From: Spirochaetota bacterium | GTDB lineage: Bacteria; Spirochaetota; UBA4802; UBA5550 | Assembly: GCA_022709405.1 (NCBI GenBank) | Contig: JAKLIV010000026.1 | Span: forward strand, 1-33,295 | DNA length: 33,295 nucleotides | Reading direction: 5' to 3' | Part shown: one piece after another, positions 22,573 to 31,673 of the stretch | How the letters are laid out: each line of letters starts with the position of its first letter | Numbering within the stretch: the first letter of the stretch is position 1 | The notes under the pieces: model-generated | Told to the model about the DNA's origin: nothing | The model's database searches: none | The model's input: the letters and a program-made list of their open reading frames with translations, nothing else | Position numbers and translations under genes: made by a program

Positions 22573-24534
22573 TCACCCGGAACCCCCGGCGAACGCGAAA
22601 CCGTTCTTCCCGGAGACTTTCACCCGGTACATTGCGGCGTCGGCCTCTTTGATCAGCGCGGCATTGTCATGTCCATCAGCGGGATATAGGGCTATCCCGA
22701 TACTCGCGCCAATCACAGCCCGACGGCCGCTCATCTCGATCGGCATCGATACAAGAGCTATCGCCTTTTCGGCGATCAGCGCGGCGTCATCCGGCGAGCG
22801 CAGTTCGGTCACGATCATGAGAAACTCGTCGCCTCCGACCCGGGCAACCGTGTCGGTCTCACGAACGCACGACGTCAGCCTGCGCGCGACCTCCCTGAGC
22901 ACGTTATCTCCGGCGTCGTGGCCGAAAGAATCGTTGACGGCCTTGAATCCGTCGAGGTCGATGAACATGGCGGCGGCCATTTTTTTATACCTGCGCGCCA
23001 TGTTCACGGCGCGGGAAAGACGGTCATTGGCGAGCCTGAGGCTCGGAAGGTCGGTGAGCACGTCATGATTGGCCAGGTGCCTGATCTTTTCCTCGGCCTC
23101 TTTGCGTGCGGTAATCTCGGTGATCATGGCGCAGACGCCGGTTATCTCCCCGTCATCGCCCCGAAGAGGGAACTTCACCGATATGAAATAGCGTTTTCCG
23201 CTTGAATCTTCCAGGACCTCCTCGGTTTCAATGGTGTCGCCTGTCCGGAAAACCTTGAGGTCGTTTACCATGAACTGCTCGCCGATAGGACCCGGAAACA
23301 GCTCTTTATCGGTTTTACCCAGCGCCTCCATGCGGCTTATTCCGGTGACTTCCTCCCACTTGCGGTTGACGAGCTCATACCGGCCGGATGCATCCTTGAC
23401 GCAGATAAGTGCGCCGCTGTGCTCGACAAGCTCTGAAAGAAACCGGCGGTTCCTGCGCAGATCGTTTTCCATCATCTTGCGGTCGGTTATATTGTTGATG
23501 CTGGAAAGAATGCAGGGCCCCTCGTAAAGCATGATCATCTGCGTCGAGAGAATACCCGTCATGACGCCGCCATCCCTGTTTCGAAAAAGAAACTCCCTGC
23601 CCGAGACCGCGGAGCCTTCCCGGAGCAGCGAGAGCATCAGGTCCCGGTCTTTTTCATCAGCCCAGAGCTTCAGACCTATCGTCGACGATCCGACAAGCTC
23701 CCCGCGGGAATAGCCGGTCATCGAAATGAATGCGTCATTGACCTCGATGATCTTCCCGTCCTCGATCCTCGTTATCGAGATGGCGTAGGGCGACGTCTGG
23801 AACGCTCTGGAAAATTTTTCCTCGCTCCTGCGCAGGTACTCCTCCGCCTGCCGCCGCTCGGACAGCTCGTCCTCGAGCTGCATCAACAGGCGGCGGCTCA
23901 CCATCAGAAACAGGAGAAAAGTCAGCGTGATGTATAAAATCTGGTCCGCGAGGATCACGAGGGATTCAATCGGCCCTGACCTGAACAGATCGTCGGCGCT
24001 CGATCCCAGGATGTTGTTTGCGACGTGCACCAGGCTTACGATGCAAAATCCGATGAAAACCATGCCCAGAGGCCCGGTCGCGGGCAGCAGGCCCGCATCA
24101 ACCCTGCGCAGCATGAGCCACGCAGCCTGCGCGCAGATGAAAAAGAGCGCGGCCGACAAATTTATATTTCGCACCGCGAGGTCGGGGCGTACGTATGTAA
24201 AATACCCATGAACAAGCGTGAACACGGCGACCATCGTGAAGTTGTGCCACTGACGGCTTTCTTTCCCCACGTAGCGCTGCAGGCCGACATAAAGCGCAAC
24301 CGTCCCTCCTATGATGAACGCATTGGCCGCAACGATCGACAGAATATCCGGTATGAATCCGCGCAGGAGAACCAGCAGCAGCGCGACCAGCTGCAGGACG
24401 TAATCGGCGAGCCACAGGGATATTTCGGGAGAGCGCTTCCGGTTCTGGCGCCACAGCGAGAACATCATGATGACGCCGACCGCGCTGAAAACGACATAGA
24501 TCAGGAAAAGGGTTCTCAGTTCGAGAAATGCCAT
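22573..24534 (-). CDS. Diguanylate cyclase with 7-TM, two PAS and GGDEF domains
   Basis: A 653-residue signalling protein. About seven TM helices fill residues 5-215, followed by a coiled coil (about 217-240). PAS 1 is at about 240-355 (FQTSPYAISITRIEDGKIIEVNDAFISMTGY) and PAS 2 at about 362-480 (ALICVKDASGRYELVNRKWEEVTG). The GGDEF domain runs from about 486. The active-site motif is GGDEF at 567-571, with RETD at 558-561 as the inhibitory I-site. It should make c-di-GMP from two GTP and be feedback-inhibited. The ATG has AAGGA about eight bases upstream. The membrane part and PAS domains should sense a small molecule, redox state or energy state; no haem or flavin residue can be assigned by eye. 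Confidence 0.94.
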   Translation of the reverse strand: MAFLELRTLFLIYVVFSAVGVIMMFSLWRQNRKRSPEISLWLADYVLQLVALLLVLLRGFIPDILSIVAANAFIIGGTVALYVGLQRYVGKESRQWHNFTMVAVFTLVHGYFTYVRPDLAVRNINLSAALFFICAQAAWLMLRRVDAGLLPATGPLGMVFIGFCIVSLVHVANNILGSSADDLFRSGPIESLVILADQILYITLTFLLFLMVSRRLLMQLEDELSERRQAEEYLRRSEEKFSRAFQTSPYAISITRIEDGKIIEVNDAFISMTGYSRGELVGSSTIGLKLWADEKDRDLMLSLLREGSAVSGREFLFRNRDGGVMTGILSTQMIMLYEGPCILSSINNITDRKMMENDLRRNRRFLSELVEHSGALICVKDASGRYELVNRKWEEVTGISRMEALGKTDKELFPGPIGEQFMVNDLKVFRTGDTIETEEVLEDSSGKRYFISVKFPLRGDDGEITGVCAMITEITARKEAEEKIRHLANHDVLTDLPSLRLANDRLSRAVNMARRYKKMAAAMFIDLDGFKAVNDSFGHDAGDNVLREVARRLTSCVRETDTVARVGGDEFLMIVTELRSPDDAALIAEKAIALVSMPIEMSGRRAVIGASIGIALYPADGHDNAALIKEADAAMYRVKVSGKNGFAFAGGSG

Positions 24535-24579
24535 TATGATATTCCTTGATCCGGCGGGCGACTGATCGGCCGCGCAGAT

Positions 24580-25509
24580 TTATTTCGGGCTTGCGGTTTT
24601 TTCAATCTCGCTTTTAATCTCCACGGCGCACGCATCGAGCATGCGGCGCTCATCCTCGTCGAGATCGGGGACCACCAGGCGGTGCACGCCTCCTTCTCCC
24701 ACGACGGCGGGCAGAGCGAGGCATATGTCATGGTGCCCGTATTCGCCCCTGCACCACACGCTGAGCGGAAACACCGCACGCTTGTTGAAAACCATGGATT
24801 CGATGATCTCGGCAATGGTGTTGGACGCGGCGTAGAACCCGCTCCGGTTGATGAGCTTTGAGACGATCGCGGTTCCGGCATCCTTCGTTTTATTGATTAC
24901 CGACTCAATCTCGGGGCCGGAAAGAAGGCGGCGAATCGGGACGCCGCCTGCGGTCGCGTAATTTACAAGGGGAATCATGCTGTTGTTATGAAGCCCGATC
25001 ACGGTCCCGGCGACGGAATTCACCGAAACCCCGGCGGCCTCGGCCATGAAGAACCTGAACCTGAGCGCATCGAGCGAACACCCCAGGCCGAACACGTTCA
25101 TGGAGGGCCAGCGGTCTTTCAGGTACCACGCGAGCACGTCGACTGGGTTGGTGATCAGCAGCACCTTGGCCGCGGGGCAGTACGACATGATCGACGACCC
25201 GATGCCGCGCACGATATCGAGGTTCTGCTGAAGAAGGTCGAGCCTTGACATGCCGGCGTGCCGGGCGACTCCCGCGGATATCACGACGACATCGGACCCT
25301 TCGAGCTCGTCGATGGAGCTGCACGCCCGGACCGGCGTGTCCGAGCCGAACGACGGCGAGGCCTGGTTGATGTCCATGACCTGGCCGAGCGCGAAGTTCT
25401 CGTTGATGTCGTACAGGTGCACGCGCCCGAGCTGCTTGCGCGCCATCACCTCCGCGCACGAGGCCCCGATGTTTCCCGCTCCCGCGATGAATATTTTTGA
25501 AACAGCCAT
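24580..25509 (-). CDS. mdh: Malate dehydrogenase (LDH-like family)
   Basis: A 309-residue NAD-dependent 2-hydroxyacid dehydrogenase of the L-lactate/malate family. GAGNIG (10-15) is the nucleotide-binding loop and D34 in LYDIN favours NAD. Arg83 in VARHAGMSR marks malate rather than lactate specificity (lactate enzymes have Gln there). R89, N121 (ITNPVD), D147/R150 (SLDALR) and His174 (IGLHNNSMIP) complete the active site. Relatives read GEHGDS at the last loop, so GLHNNS is divergent. It is the oxaloacetate/malate step of the TCA cycle. GGAGG lies six bases before the ATG. The diguanylate cyclase gene follows 45 bp downstream on the same strand, so the two may share a transcript. Confidence 0.87.
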   Translation of the reverse strand: MAVSKIFIAGAGNIGASCAEVMARKQLGRVHLYDINENFALGQVMDINQASPSFGSDTPVRACSSIDELEGSDVVVISAGVARHAGMSRLDLLQQNLDIVRGIGSSIMSYCPAAKVLLITNPVDVLAWYLKDRWPSMNVFGLGCSLDALRFRFFMAEAAGVSVNSVAGTVIGLHNNSMIPLVNYATAGGVPIRRLLSGPEIESVINKTKDAGTAIVSKLINRSGFYAASNTIAEIIESMVFNKRAVFPLSVWCRGEYGHHDICLALPAVVGEGGVHRLVVPDLDEDERRMLDACAVEIKSEIEKTASPK

Positions 25510-25665
25510 ATCCGCCTCCGGTCAGGACGATGATCAGCCGGCACCGGCAACCGCTTAATCTTATCACACGAAACGGGAATGGCAACAATTTTATGGGCGC
25601 ATCTGGTCATCGATCCGGCCCGGTTCATGGGCGATTGAACGCATAAGTCACGCTTCAACAACAGG

Positions 25666-26439
25666 TCAGGCGACCGAAGAATGGAGCCGGCCGTTTCTCC
25701 CGAACACTTCGATCCCGCGGCCGAAAACCTTCGACAGGACGTCCTTTTCCACGGCCTCCGCGACCATGCCGCTGAAAAAGCACGACCCGTTGTCGAGGAT
25801 GAATATCCTGTCGAAAAGGGGGATTATCTCCTCGACATGGTGAGTCACGTATACGCACGCGATGCTCCTGCGGCCCGCGACCGTCCGTATCGAATCCAGC
25901 AGGTCCTCGCGCGCGACGATATCCAGGCCCGCAGCAGGCTCGTCGAAGACGAGGAGCCCGGGATCTCCGATCAGCGCCCTCAGCATCATCACCTTCTGCT
26001 TCTCCCCGTCGGACAGGTTGCCCATCATGTCGTGTTCCCTCCCGGCAAGACCGGCCTCTGCGATGAGCGCCGCGGCCCGCCCGACGTCCCCGGGCGAAGG
26101 CTCGTCGTAGAGCCCGATCGAGGCGTATATCCCGCCGAGCACCGTGTCAAGTATCGTTTCATTCATGGTGAACCTGGCCCCGAGCGCGGAGCTCACGTAC
26201 CCGATGCCGGTCCTGGTGTCCCGTATATCGTGGCCGAGATGCCCCTCTCCGAACCGGTACACCTCGCCCTCGGTGGGAAACATGTAGCCGGTGACCACCT
26301 CGAGAAGCTTTGTCTTGCCCGAACCGTTCCTGCCGAAGAGGATCCAGTTCTCGCCCGGCCTTATATGCCAGTCGATCCCGGAAAGGATCCTGCGCTTCGC
26401 GCCGTATATGTCAAGCGACACGTTCTCGAGTTTTATCAT
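25666..26439 (-). CDS. ABC transporter ATPase, ModF/YlmA-like, without permease
   Basis: A 257-residue single ATP-binding cassette. The ATG at 26439 has GGAGAG (26444-26449) upstream; the open frame to 26541 adds a 34-residue Arg/Ala-rich extension that is not needed. Walker A is GRNGSGKT (36-43), the signature is LSDGEKQKVMMLRAL, Walker B is LLVFDEPAAGLDI, and the H-loop His lies in VYVTHHVEEI. The starting motif MIKLENVSLDIYGAKRRILSGIDWHI and the phrase GHDIRDTRTGIGYVSSALGARF resemble the orphan ATPases of the ModF/YlmA type, which act without a neighbouring permease. None is encoded here. Substrate or partner unknown. Confidence 0.87.
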   Translation of the reverse strand: MIKLENVSLDIYGAKRRILSGIDWHIRPGENWILFGRNGSGKTKLLEVVTGYMFPTEGEVYRFGEGHLGHDIRDTRTGIGYVSSALGARFTMNETILDTVLGGIYASIGLYDEPSPGDVGRAAALIAEAGLAGREHDMMGNLSDGEKQKVMMLRALIGDPGLLVFDEPAAGLDIVAREDLLDSIRTVAGRRSIACVYVTHHVEEIIPLFDRIFILDNGSCFFSGMVAEAVEKDVLSKVFGRGIEVFGRNGRLHSSVA

Positions 26440-26669
26440 GTTTCTCTCCGCACTCCTGTATTCGATCCGGGCGCACATTGCGGCCATCGCGGCCCGGCGG
26501 GCCGCCGGCGTCATAATTCCCCGCGACGAACCAACCGGCAATTACAGGTATCTGCGGATGCGGCCGGCATGCAAGGCTTTTTTTTGAATTTATTCCCGCC
26601 ATTCCGGCCGGTGTAACAGTTCGGGGGGATTCATGTCTCACCGATGAATATATAAATCAGGCGAACAAC

Positions 26670-27185
26670 ATGGCCGAAATAATCCTCAATCCGATCTTCG
26701 CTTCCCTGAAAGGCCGTATCGGCGGCCTGGTAATCTACGGCCATGACGGCAGGACATTCATGCGCGCATACGTGAAGCCGCGCAATCCCGACACTCCGGC
26801 GCAGAGAAAGAACCGCGATCTCTTTCGCGCGGCTATGAAGGAATGGCAGTGTCTCCCGTCATACGACAGGGCCTCGTACAACAGAAGGGCCGCGCGCCTC
26901 GGCATGACCGGCCACAATCTGTTCATTTCACGTTACATGCTTTCGCACCGTGCGGATAAATCCGGCGCAAACCGGATTGAAGCGCCGAAGCCGGGCATAC
27001 GGCCTGTATCCCGGCCATCTTCTTCTATCCCGGTTCTATACCGCTCCGTCTCAGGTCCTATCGTGCGCAGATGCGCGCAGAATCCCCCCTCAGAAAGGCC
27101 TCCCGGGACCGAATGCAGGAACGGGCCATTGATATTCAAGGCCCGGTCACGCAAAATACATGTAAAGGATTATGCCCGCGAGTGA
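26670..27185 (+). CDS. Unrecognised protein with conserved N-terminal domain, low-complexity tail
   Basis: A 171-residue protein. The first 90 residues form a coherent basic domain: MAEIILNPIFASLKGRIGGL, then VIYGHDGRTFMRAYVKPRNPDTPAQRKNR, an FRAAMKEWQCL helix and RLGMTGHNLFISRYM. The order (GxIGxxVxY..G..xxRxYVxPxNPxTxAQxxxR, then W..L...DR..YN..A....xGxNxFIS) resembles DUF6266-like and some phage-associated proteins of the same layout, but I cannot name the family. The remaining 80 residues are Pro/Arg/Ser-rich, without pattern, and end inside the convergent gene at 27147, so the tail may be poorly conserved. A weak AGGCG precedes the ATG. Confidence 0.6.
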   Translation: MAEIILNPIFASLKGRIGGLVIYGHDGRTFMRAYVKPRNPDTPAQRKNRDLFRAAMKEWQCLPSYDRASYNRRAARLGMTGHNLFISRYMLSHRADKSGANRIEAPKPGIRPVSRPSSSIPVLYRSVSGPIVRRCAQNPPSERPPGTECRNGPLIFKARSRKIHVKDYARE

Positions 27186-27515
27186 AAGGGCGCCGAACAC
27201 GACAAGCGAGTAATGGTACCTGTCGCTCCTGCGTTTGTGATAGAACATGCTCAGGACAAAACCGCCGGCCGATAAGCAGAACTGCGCTATCATGAGGTAA
27301 AACGCGGTGCGCAGCATGTTTTTCTGCAGCGGCTCGCCGAATATCCTCTCCAGGTTCCTCACGCCCAGGAATTCCCCGTGCGAAGCCGGCGAAAAGGCGA
27401 TGAGAAAAATCACCACAGCCAGCACTATCGACATGAACACGATGATGTTTATGATCCTGATGAACCTGTCCGGGTTTTTTCTGCGGTTTCCCGTGCCGTG
27501 ATATGCCTGAAGCAT
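27147..27515 (-). CDS. Small three-TM membrane protein
   Basis: A 122-residue protein from the ATG at 27515, which has GGAGAG (27523-27528) seven bases upstream; the open frame to 27578 adds 21 residues without such a site. A basic N-terminus (YHGTGNRRKNPDRFIR) is followed by hydrophobic segments at about 20-42, 67-89 and 101-120. A KRRSDRYHY loop lies between the last two, consistent with the positive-inside rule. Its 3' end overlaps the tail of the gene on the other strand by 39 bp. No family recognised. Confidence 0.68.
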   Translation of the reverse strand: MLQAYHGTGNRRKNPDRFIRIINIIVFMSIVLAVVIFLIAFSPASHGEFLGVRNLERIFGEPLQKNMLRTAFYLMIAQFCLSAGGFVLSMFYHKRRSDRYHYSLVVFGALSLAGIILYMYFA

Positions 27516-27751
27516 TGAATTGCTCTCCGCTGTGCTCTTACCGGTTAAAATACGCAATTTTATCGCCCATGACAACATTTTACGGCATATTCCGCATGAA
27601 CATCGCGGGCATGTTTAACAATTGACATAAAATAACCGGTATGCGAAACTTTTACGGCAGGGTTCGGCCGACGGATTCGACGGGCGACCTGATTCATCGT
27701 TATAACAGCCTGTATGATGTTTCCAAAAATCCCGATCTGCGGAGCGAAGAC

Positions 27752-28642
27752 ATGCCAACAATACTCAACTACGACGCCATTCCCGGAATCATCCCCATCT
27801 ATCTGAAGATACTCTTCACCAGAAAAAAGGGCTTCAGGCCCGGCGACACGTTCCCCGACATAAAGGCGTCGGTCAAAAACGTGACGGTCGACCCGAAAAA
27901 GCTCGGCGCGTACAGGGAAATCTGCGAGCTCGAGGACGACGGAAACCTTCCCCTGCTCTATCCCCACGTGCTGACCGCGCCCCTGCACATGGCCATACTG
28001 AGCCACGGGGAGTTCCCCATCCCGCTCATCGGCATCCTGCATTACCGCAATCACCTGATCCGGCACAGGCCGATCAGGTCTGACGAGCCCCTCGACGTGG
28101 AGGTCGCGCTCACCGGGCACAGGATCGTGAAGCAGGGACTGGAATTCGACTACACCGTCAGGGTCGAATCGGGCGGCGAGCTCGTGTGGAACAGCATCAC
28201 CACCTACCTGAAGCAGGGCAGGTTCGGGAAGGATTTCGATCCGTCCCCGAGAAGCGACCTCATCGAACCCATCGCCGACGCGGAGAAAATATCCGACTCG
28301 CAGATACCGGGATACATCGGCAAAAGGTACGCGAAGATCTGCAGCGACTACAATCTCATCCACATCTCGAAGCTCGCGGCCAGGCTTTTCGGATTCAAAC
28401 GGGACATCGCGCACGCGATGTGGGCAGCGGCCCTTTCCCTGGGGAAGCTCGGGCTTTCGGACGGCGGCAGAGCTGTCCGGGTCGACCTGGCCTTCAAGGG
28501 GCCGCTTTTCATCGGAAGCAGAAGCTACATCTTGCGCTCGGTAAAAAAGGGATTCACCAGGTTCAACTACCACATCCAGGGAAACGAAAGGCCATGCATC
28601 ACGGGCAAGGTGTCCCTCGTCGACAGGGGGACGATGCTATAG
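27752..28642 (+). CDS. MaoC-type double-hotdog hydratase/dehydratase
   Basis: A 296-residue cytoplasmic protein of the MaoC/PaaZ-C enoyl hydratase family. The C-terminal hydratase-2 motif is YAKICSDYNLIHISKLAARLFGF...IAHAMW, with the catalytic Asp199 and His204 of (Y..xSxDxNxIH) intact. The N-terminal half is a second, less conserved hotdog repeat (ALHYRNHLIRHRPI region). Members hydrate 2-enoyl-CoA or process acyl chains. The ATG at 27752 is preferred: GGAG (27741-27744) lies seven bases before it, and the 37 codons above it (from 27641) have a different, AT-richer codon use and a poor ribosome site. Substrate not predicted. The diguanylate cyclase gene at 28656 is convergent, 13 bp away. 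Confidence 0.85.
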   Translation: MPTILNYDAIPGIIPIYLKILFTRKKGFRPGDTFPDIKASVKNVTVDPKKLGAYREICELEDDGNLPLLYPHVLTAPLHMAILSHGEFPIPLIGILHYRNHLIRHRPIRSDEPLDVEVALTGHRIVKQGLEFDYTVRVESGGELVWNSITTYLKQGRFGKDFDPSPRSDLIEPIADAEKISDSQIPGYIGKRYAKICSDYNLIHISKLAARLFGFKRDIAHAMWAAALSLGKLGLSDGGRAVRVDLAFKGPLFIGSRSYILRSVKKGFTRFNYHIQGNERPCITGKVSLVDRGTML

Positions 28643-28655
28643 CTCCTCCATGTTG

Positions 28656-30266
28656 TCATTCGTCCGCCTGTGAGGGAAACTCCCTGTAAACGACACGGTT
28701 GCGCCCCAGGTTCTTCGCCTCGTACAGGGCCATGTCCACGGCCCTGATGAGCGTCGCCGGGTCCATTGAGTGCTCGGGCTGCACGGTCGAGACTCCCAGG
28801 CTCAGCGTGACAAACCCCGCCTCAGAGCCCTTATGGGGGATTCGAAGAGCGGCCGCCGACTCCCTGATTCTTTCTGCGATCAGCATTGCTCCGGCATTGT
28901 CGGTATGGGGAAGTATCACGACGAACTCCTCGCCGCCGTATCTCGCGCACAGGTCGCCCGAACGCCTTGCGTACGAGGAAAGCACGCGCGCTATGGCGCG
29001 CAGGCATTCATCCCCCGCCTGGTGCCCGTATGTGTCGTTGAACATCTTGAAATTGTCGACATCGCACATGATGAGGGATATGGGGAACCCCTCCCTTTTT
29101 TCCCTGCGCCACTCGAGGTCCATCGCCTCGTCGAACCGCCTCCTGTTGGGAATGCCGGTGAGGCCGTCGATGACGGCGATCCGCTGAAGCTCGCGGTTTG
29201 CGTTGATCAGGTCGTTATGCGTCAGTGAAAGCTCGTCGAGCAGACGGTTGAATTCATCGGCGAGCACCCCCATCTCGTTGCGGGCCATGTCTCCGGCCCG
29301 CATCGACAGATCCCCGCTGCTCCTGATCGAAAGTATCTGGCCGGTGAGATTCACGACCGGTCCCAGGATGAACCGCCGCATGAGCAATATCAGGGCCGCC
29401 ATGGCCGCTATATTGGTCAGAAACCCGATGACGAGATTGTATTCCATGATCCGGTACTGTTTGCCGGTTATCCTGCCGACCGAAGCCATCTTGATGATGA
29501 AAGTATATTCGTCGAACAGGCCATTAATTTCGGTATACACATCAAGCCTGCTCCCCGATCTGCTTATGACATGTTTCCGGCCCGCCTTCAGCAGGCCTGC
29601 CGCTTCCCGGTCCCCGCCTTTCAGATCCTCATGTCGGAGAAGGCTGAAGCTGGTATTGGTCTGAATGTTGAGCCGGCGTATCATCTTTTCGTCAAGGAAC
29701 CGTCCCATGACGACAATACCCCTGCAAGGGCCGGCGCCGGTGCTCGTGAGTATCGAACGAACTGCCCCTATAATCGATGTTTGTTCAAGGCGCATTATTC
29801 CACTCAAACCCTGCTTTGCAGCCCCCGGCTGTCCGCATGAAGGCATAATCCGTGCAAAAAGCTCTTCCCGCAGTTTTTTCTGTTCGGCACGGCCGATATC
29901 GGCTCCCGGTGAGCCGTTCACGGCCCTGAACAGGGTTGCGCCTTGCCTCGAATAGATAACGAATACGTCTATACCCGCATTCTCCAGCGTTTCGCTGTTG
30001 AGGTTCGATCGTACGAATTCGCCCGTGGGGCCGGCCGCGAAAGCATACATGTCGTCCCACGAGGACCAGTCCCTGCACACCTCATCGATATGGTCGACCT
30101 CCCTGTCGATCGCCGAAACCACATTCTGGATGTCCTTGAGCGCCTCCTCCTCCTCGACCTCCCTGAGCTCCGAGATCACCCAGAAAAAATGCAGAACGAC
30201 ATAAATGACGAGATAGGCGGCGAACACGCCTGAAACAATCAACCCGATCCTGGTTTTAATGTACAT
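28656..30266 (-). CDS. Diguanylate cyclase with CHASE4-like sensor, HAMP and GGDEF
   Basis: A 536-residue inner-membrane protein. TM1 (8-30), a periplasmic CHASE4-like domain (about 40-265, starting REVEEEEALKDIQNVVSAIDREVDHIDEVCRDWSSWDD), TM2 (277-296), a HAMP linker (about 297-350), a coiled coil, then GGDEF. The active site is GGEEF (444-448), a common active variant, and RSGD (435-438) is an intact I-site. The periplasmic module should bind a ligand and control c-di-GMP synthesis through HAMP. It starts with ATG at 30266. The gene ends close to the convergent MaoC-type gene. Together with the PAS-GGDEF and HD-GYP proteins it makes three c-di-GMP enzymes in 14 kb. Confidence 0.94.
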   Translation of the reverse strand: MYIKTRIGLIVSGVFAAYLVIYVVLHFFWVISELREVEEEEALKDIQNVVSAIDREVDHIDEVCRDWSSWDDMYAFAAGPTGEFVRSNLNSETLENAGIDVFVIYSRQGATLFRAVNGSPGADIGRAEQKKLREELFARIMPSCGQPGAAKQGLSGIMRLEQTSIIGAVRSILTSTGAGPCRGIVVMGRFLDEKMIRRLNIQTNTSFSLLRHEDLKGGDREAAGLLKAGRKHVISRSGSRLDVYTEINGLFDEYTFIIKMASVGRITGKQYRIMEYNLVIGFLTNIAAMAALILLMRRFILGPVVNLTGQILSIRSSGDLSMRAGDMARNEMGVLADEFNRLLDELSLTHNDLINANRELQRIAVIDGLTGIPNRRRFDEAMDLEWRREKREGFPISLIMCDVDNFKMFNDTYGHQAGDECLRAIARVLSSYARRSGDLCARYGGEEFVVILPHTDNAGAMLIAERIRESAAALRIPHKGSEAGFVTLSLGVSTVQPEHSMDPATLIRAVDMALYEAKNLGRNRVVYREFPSQADE

Positions 30267-30443
30267 CGATACGAATCCCCCCTGGCATGCGGCGTACGGC
30301 GTTTTCGCAGGGAAACCGCAATGATGACGGTCTCGTCCATCTGTGACTGTATAAATGATAGACGATTTCTTTTTTTTTGCCAGAATATTTTGGTTTGAAA
30401 CCGCGAGAGGGGGATATCCCGGGCCCCTGCGTCAGGCGAGGAT

Positions 30444-31511
30444 TCAGGCCAGGGTCATGGCCTTTTCCGGGCACATTTCCTGGCAGCAGAAGCACGAGAT
30501 GCATGCGTCGGCGTCTACCACGGGGATTCCATCCTGCATGATAAGCGCAGAGACCGGGCAGTGTTCGACACAGGTCCCGCAACCGGTGCACGATTGCCTG
30601 TCGGCGCGCGGTCTCATCATTATCTTCCGGCTGATGAACTGCTGCATGCCCTGGTTGCCGGTCACGGCTTCGCCGCCCAGCGGAGGGAGCTTGAAACCGG
30701 GAATCACCTTCATATCGCCGATGATCTCGATCGAGGCCGGATCGTAATCCCCGAGGCCCTTCTCTCTCGCCTTGCGAAGAAACCGCAGCAGCCCGGGATC
30801 GCACCCCATCATGGTCGCGACGACCGAGTCCATGGCCACCGCGTTGTCCGAGGCAAGCACGAGGCCCACGTCCCTGAGCTCGGGCGAGGCCGGACCGTTC
30901 CCTTCCATGCCGATCACCGCGTCCATTATGAAGAGGTCGGGCACCCTGAGCATGAACACGTCAACGATCATTTCGTGAAACCTCTCTGCGCCGCCCGCGA
31001 GCCTGTGGAGCATCGCCTTCTGCGCGCCGGGCAGTATGCCATAGCTGTTTTTTATCGCACCGCTGATCACCGTGAGGCCGTGGGTCTTGAACCTGGGCAG
31101 GCTGATGACGATATCGGCGTCAAGCACGTCGGCCGACACGCTCACCTCGCGGATGAAACCGGGATTGAACCCGACCTTTCTCGCATCGGTCCCGATGTTC
31201 CTGTATGATGGGCCGGCGGCCTCCATGAGTCCCGTTGTCCTGAACGCCTCCTCGTTGGCGCCGTAGTTGAAAAGTCCGGGATTGTCGCCCACCACGAGCG
31301 AAGCCGGTTCCATGGCCCGGACCTTTTCCAGGACCGCCCTGACAAGCGCAGGATGCGTGGTGATCCCCTCGCGTGCGGCCGAGGCGCGCAGCACGTTTGG
31401 CTTCAGCAGCACTTTCCTGCCTTTCAGGTCAAGCGGGAAAAACTCGAACGCCCGGTCAACCGCGGGGCCGATATTCTCATAACTCGCCGGATGTATCAAT
31501 ACCTTTGACAT
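30444..31511 (-). CDS. DUF362 protein with two 4Fe-4S clusters
   Basis: A 355-residue protein. The DUF362 domain covers residues 1 to about 290, with VLLKPNVLRA, THPALVRAVLEKV, GDNPGL, ISLPRFKTHGLT, GAIKNSYGILPGAQK and MDAVIGMEGNGPASP as the conserved blocks. It is followed by a bacterial ferredoxin module with CTGCGTCVEHCP and CISCFCCQEMCP, both CxxCxxCxxxCP, the second with one extra Cys. Proteins of this kind are cytoplasmic, presumably redox-active, and their reaction is not established. The start is the ATG at 31511 with a GGAAAG-type site. It stands alone. Confidence 0.92.
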   Translation of the reverse strand: MSKVLIHPASYENIGPAVDRAFEFFPLDLKGRKVLLKPNVLRASAAREGITTHPALVRAVLEKVRAMEPASLVVGDNPGLFNYGANEEAFRTTGLMEAAGPSYRNIGTDARKVGFNPGFIREVSVSADVLDADIVISLPRFKTHGLTVISGAIKNSYGILPGAQKAMLHRLAGGAERFHEMIVDVFMLRVPDLFIMDAVIGMEGNGPASPELRDVGLVLASDNAVAMDSVVATMMGCDPGLLRFLRKAREKGLGDYDPASIEIIGDMKVIPGFKLPPLGGEAVTGNQGMQQFISRKIMMRPRADRQSCTGCGTCVEHCPVSALIMQDGIPVVDADACISCFCCQEMCPEKAMTLA

Positions 31512-31673
31512 GGCGGCTTTCCAGACACGGATATCAATTTCATGCGGAATCTGAAATCTTCATCGAGCATGATTATTCATTAATCACTGAAAAAAGGAAG
31601 CGGGCAAGCACTTTTCAATTCATGCCGTGATCCCGCTCATAAATGATTGGAAAATTCGGAGAGGCCGCTGACG

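Noticed and set aside
27641..27751. 37-codon N-terminal extension of the MaoC-type protein
   Set aside because: Codon use is different, there is no good ribosome site, and the ATG at 27752 has GGAG at seven bases. A TTGACA (27622-27627) upstream would put the transcript start near or after the first ATG.
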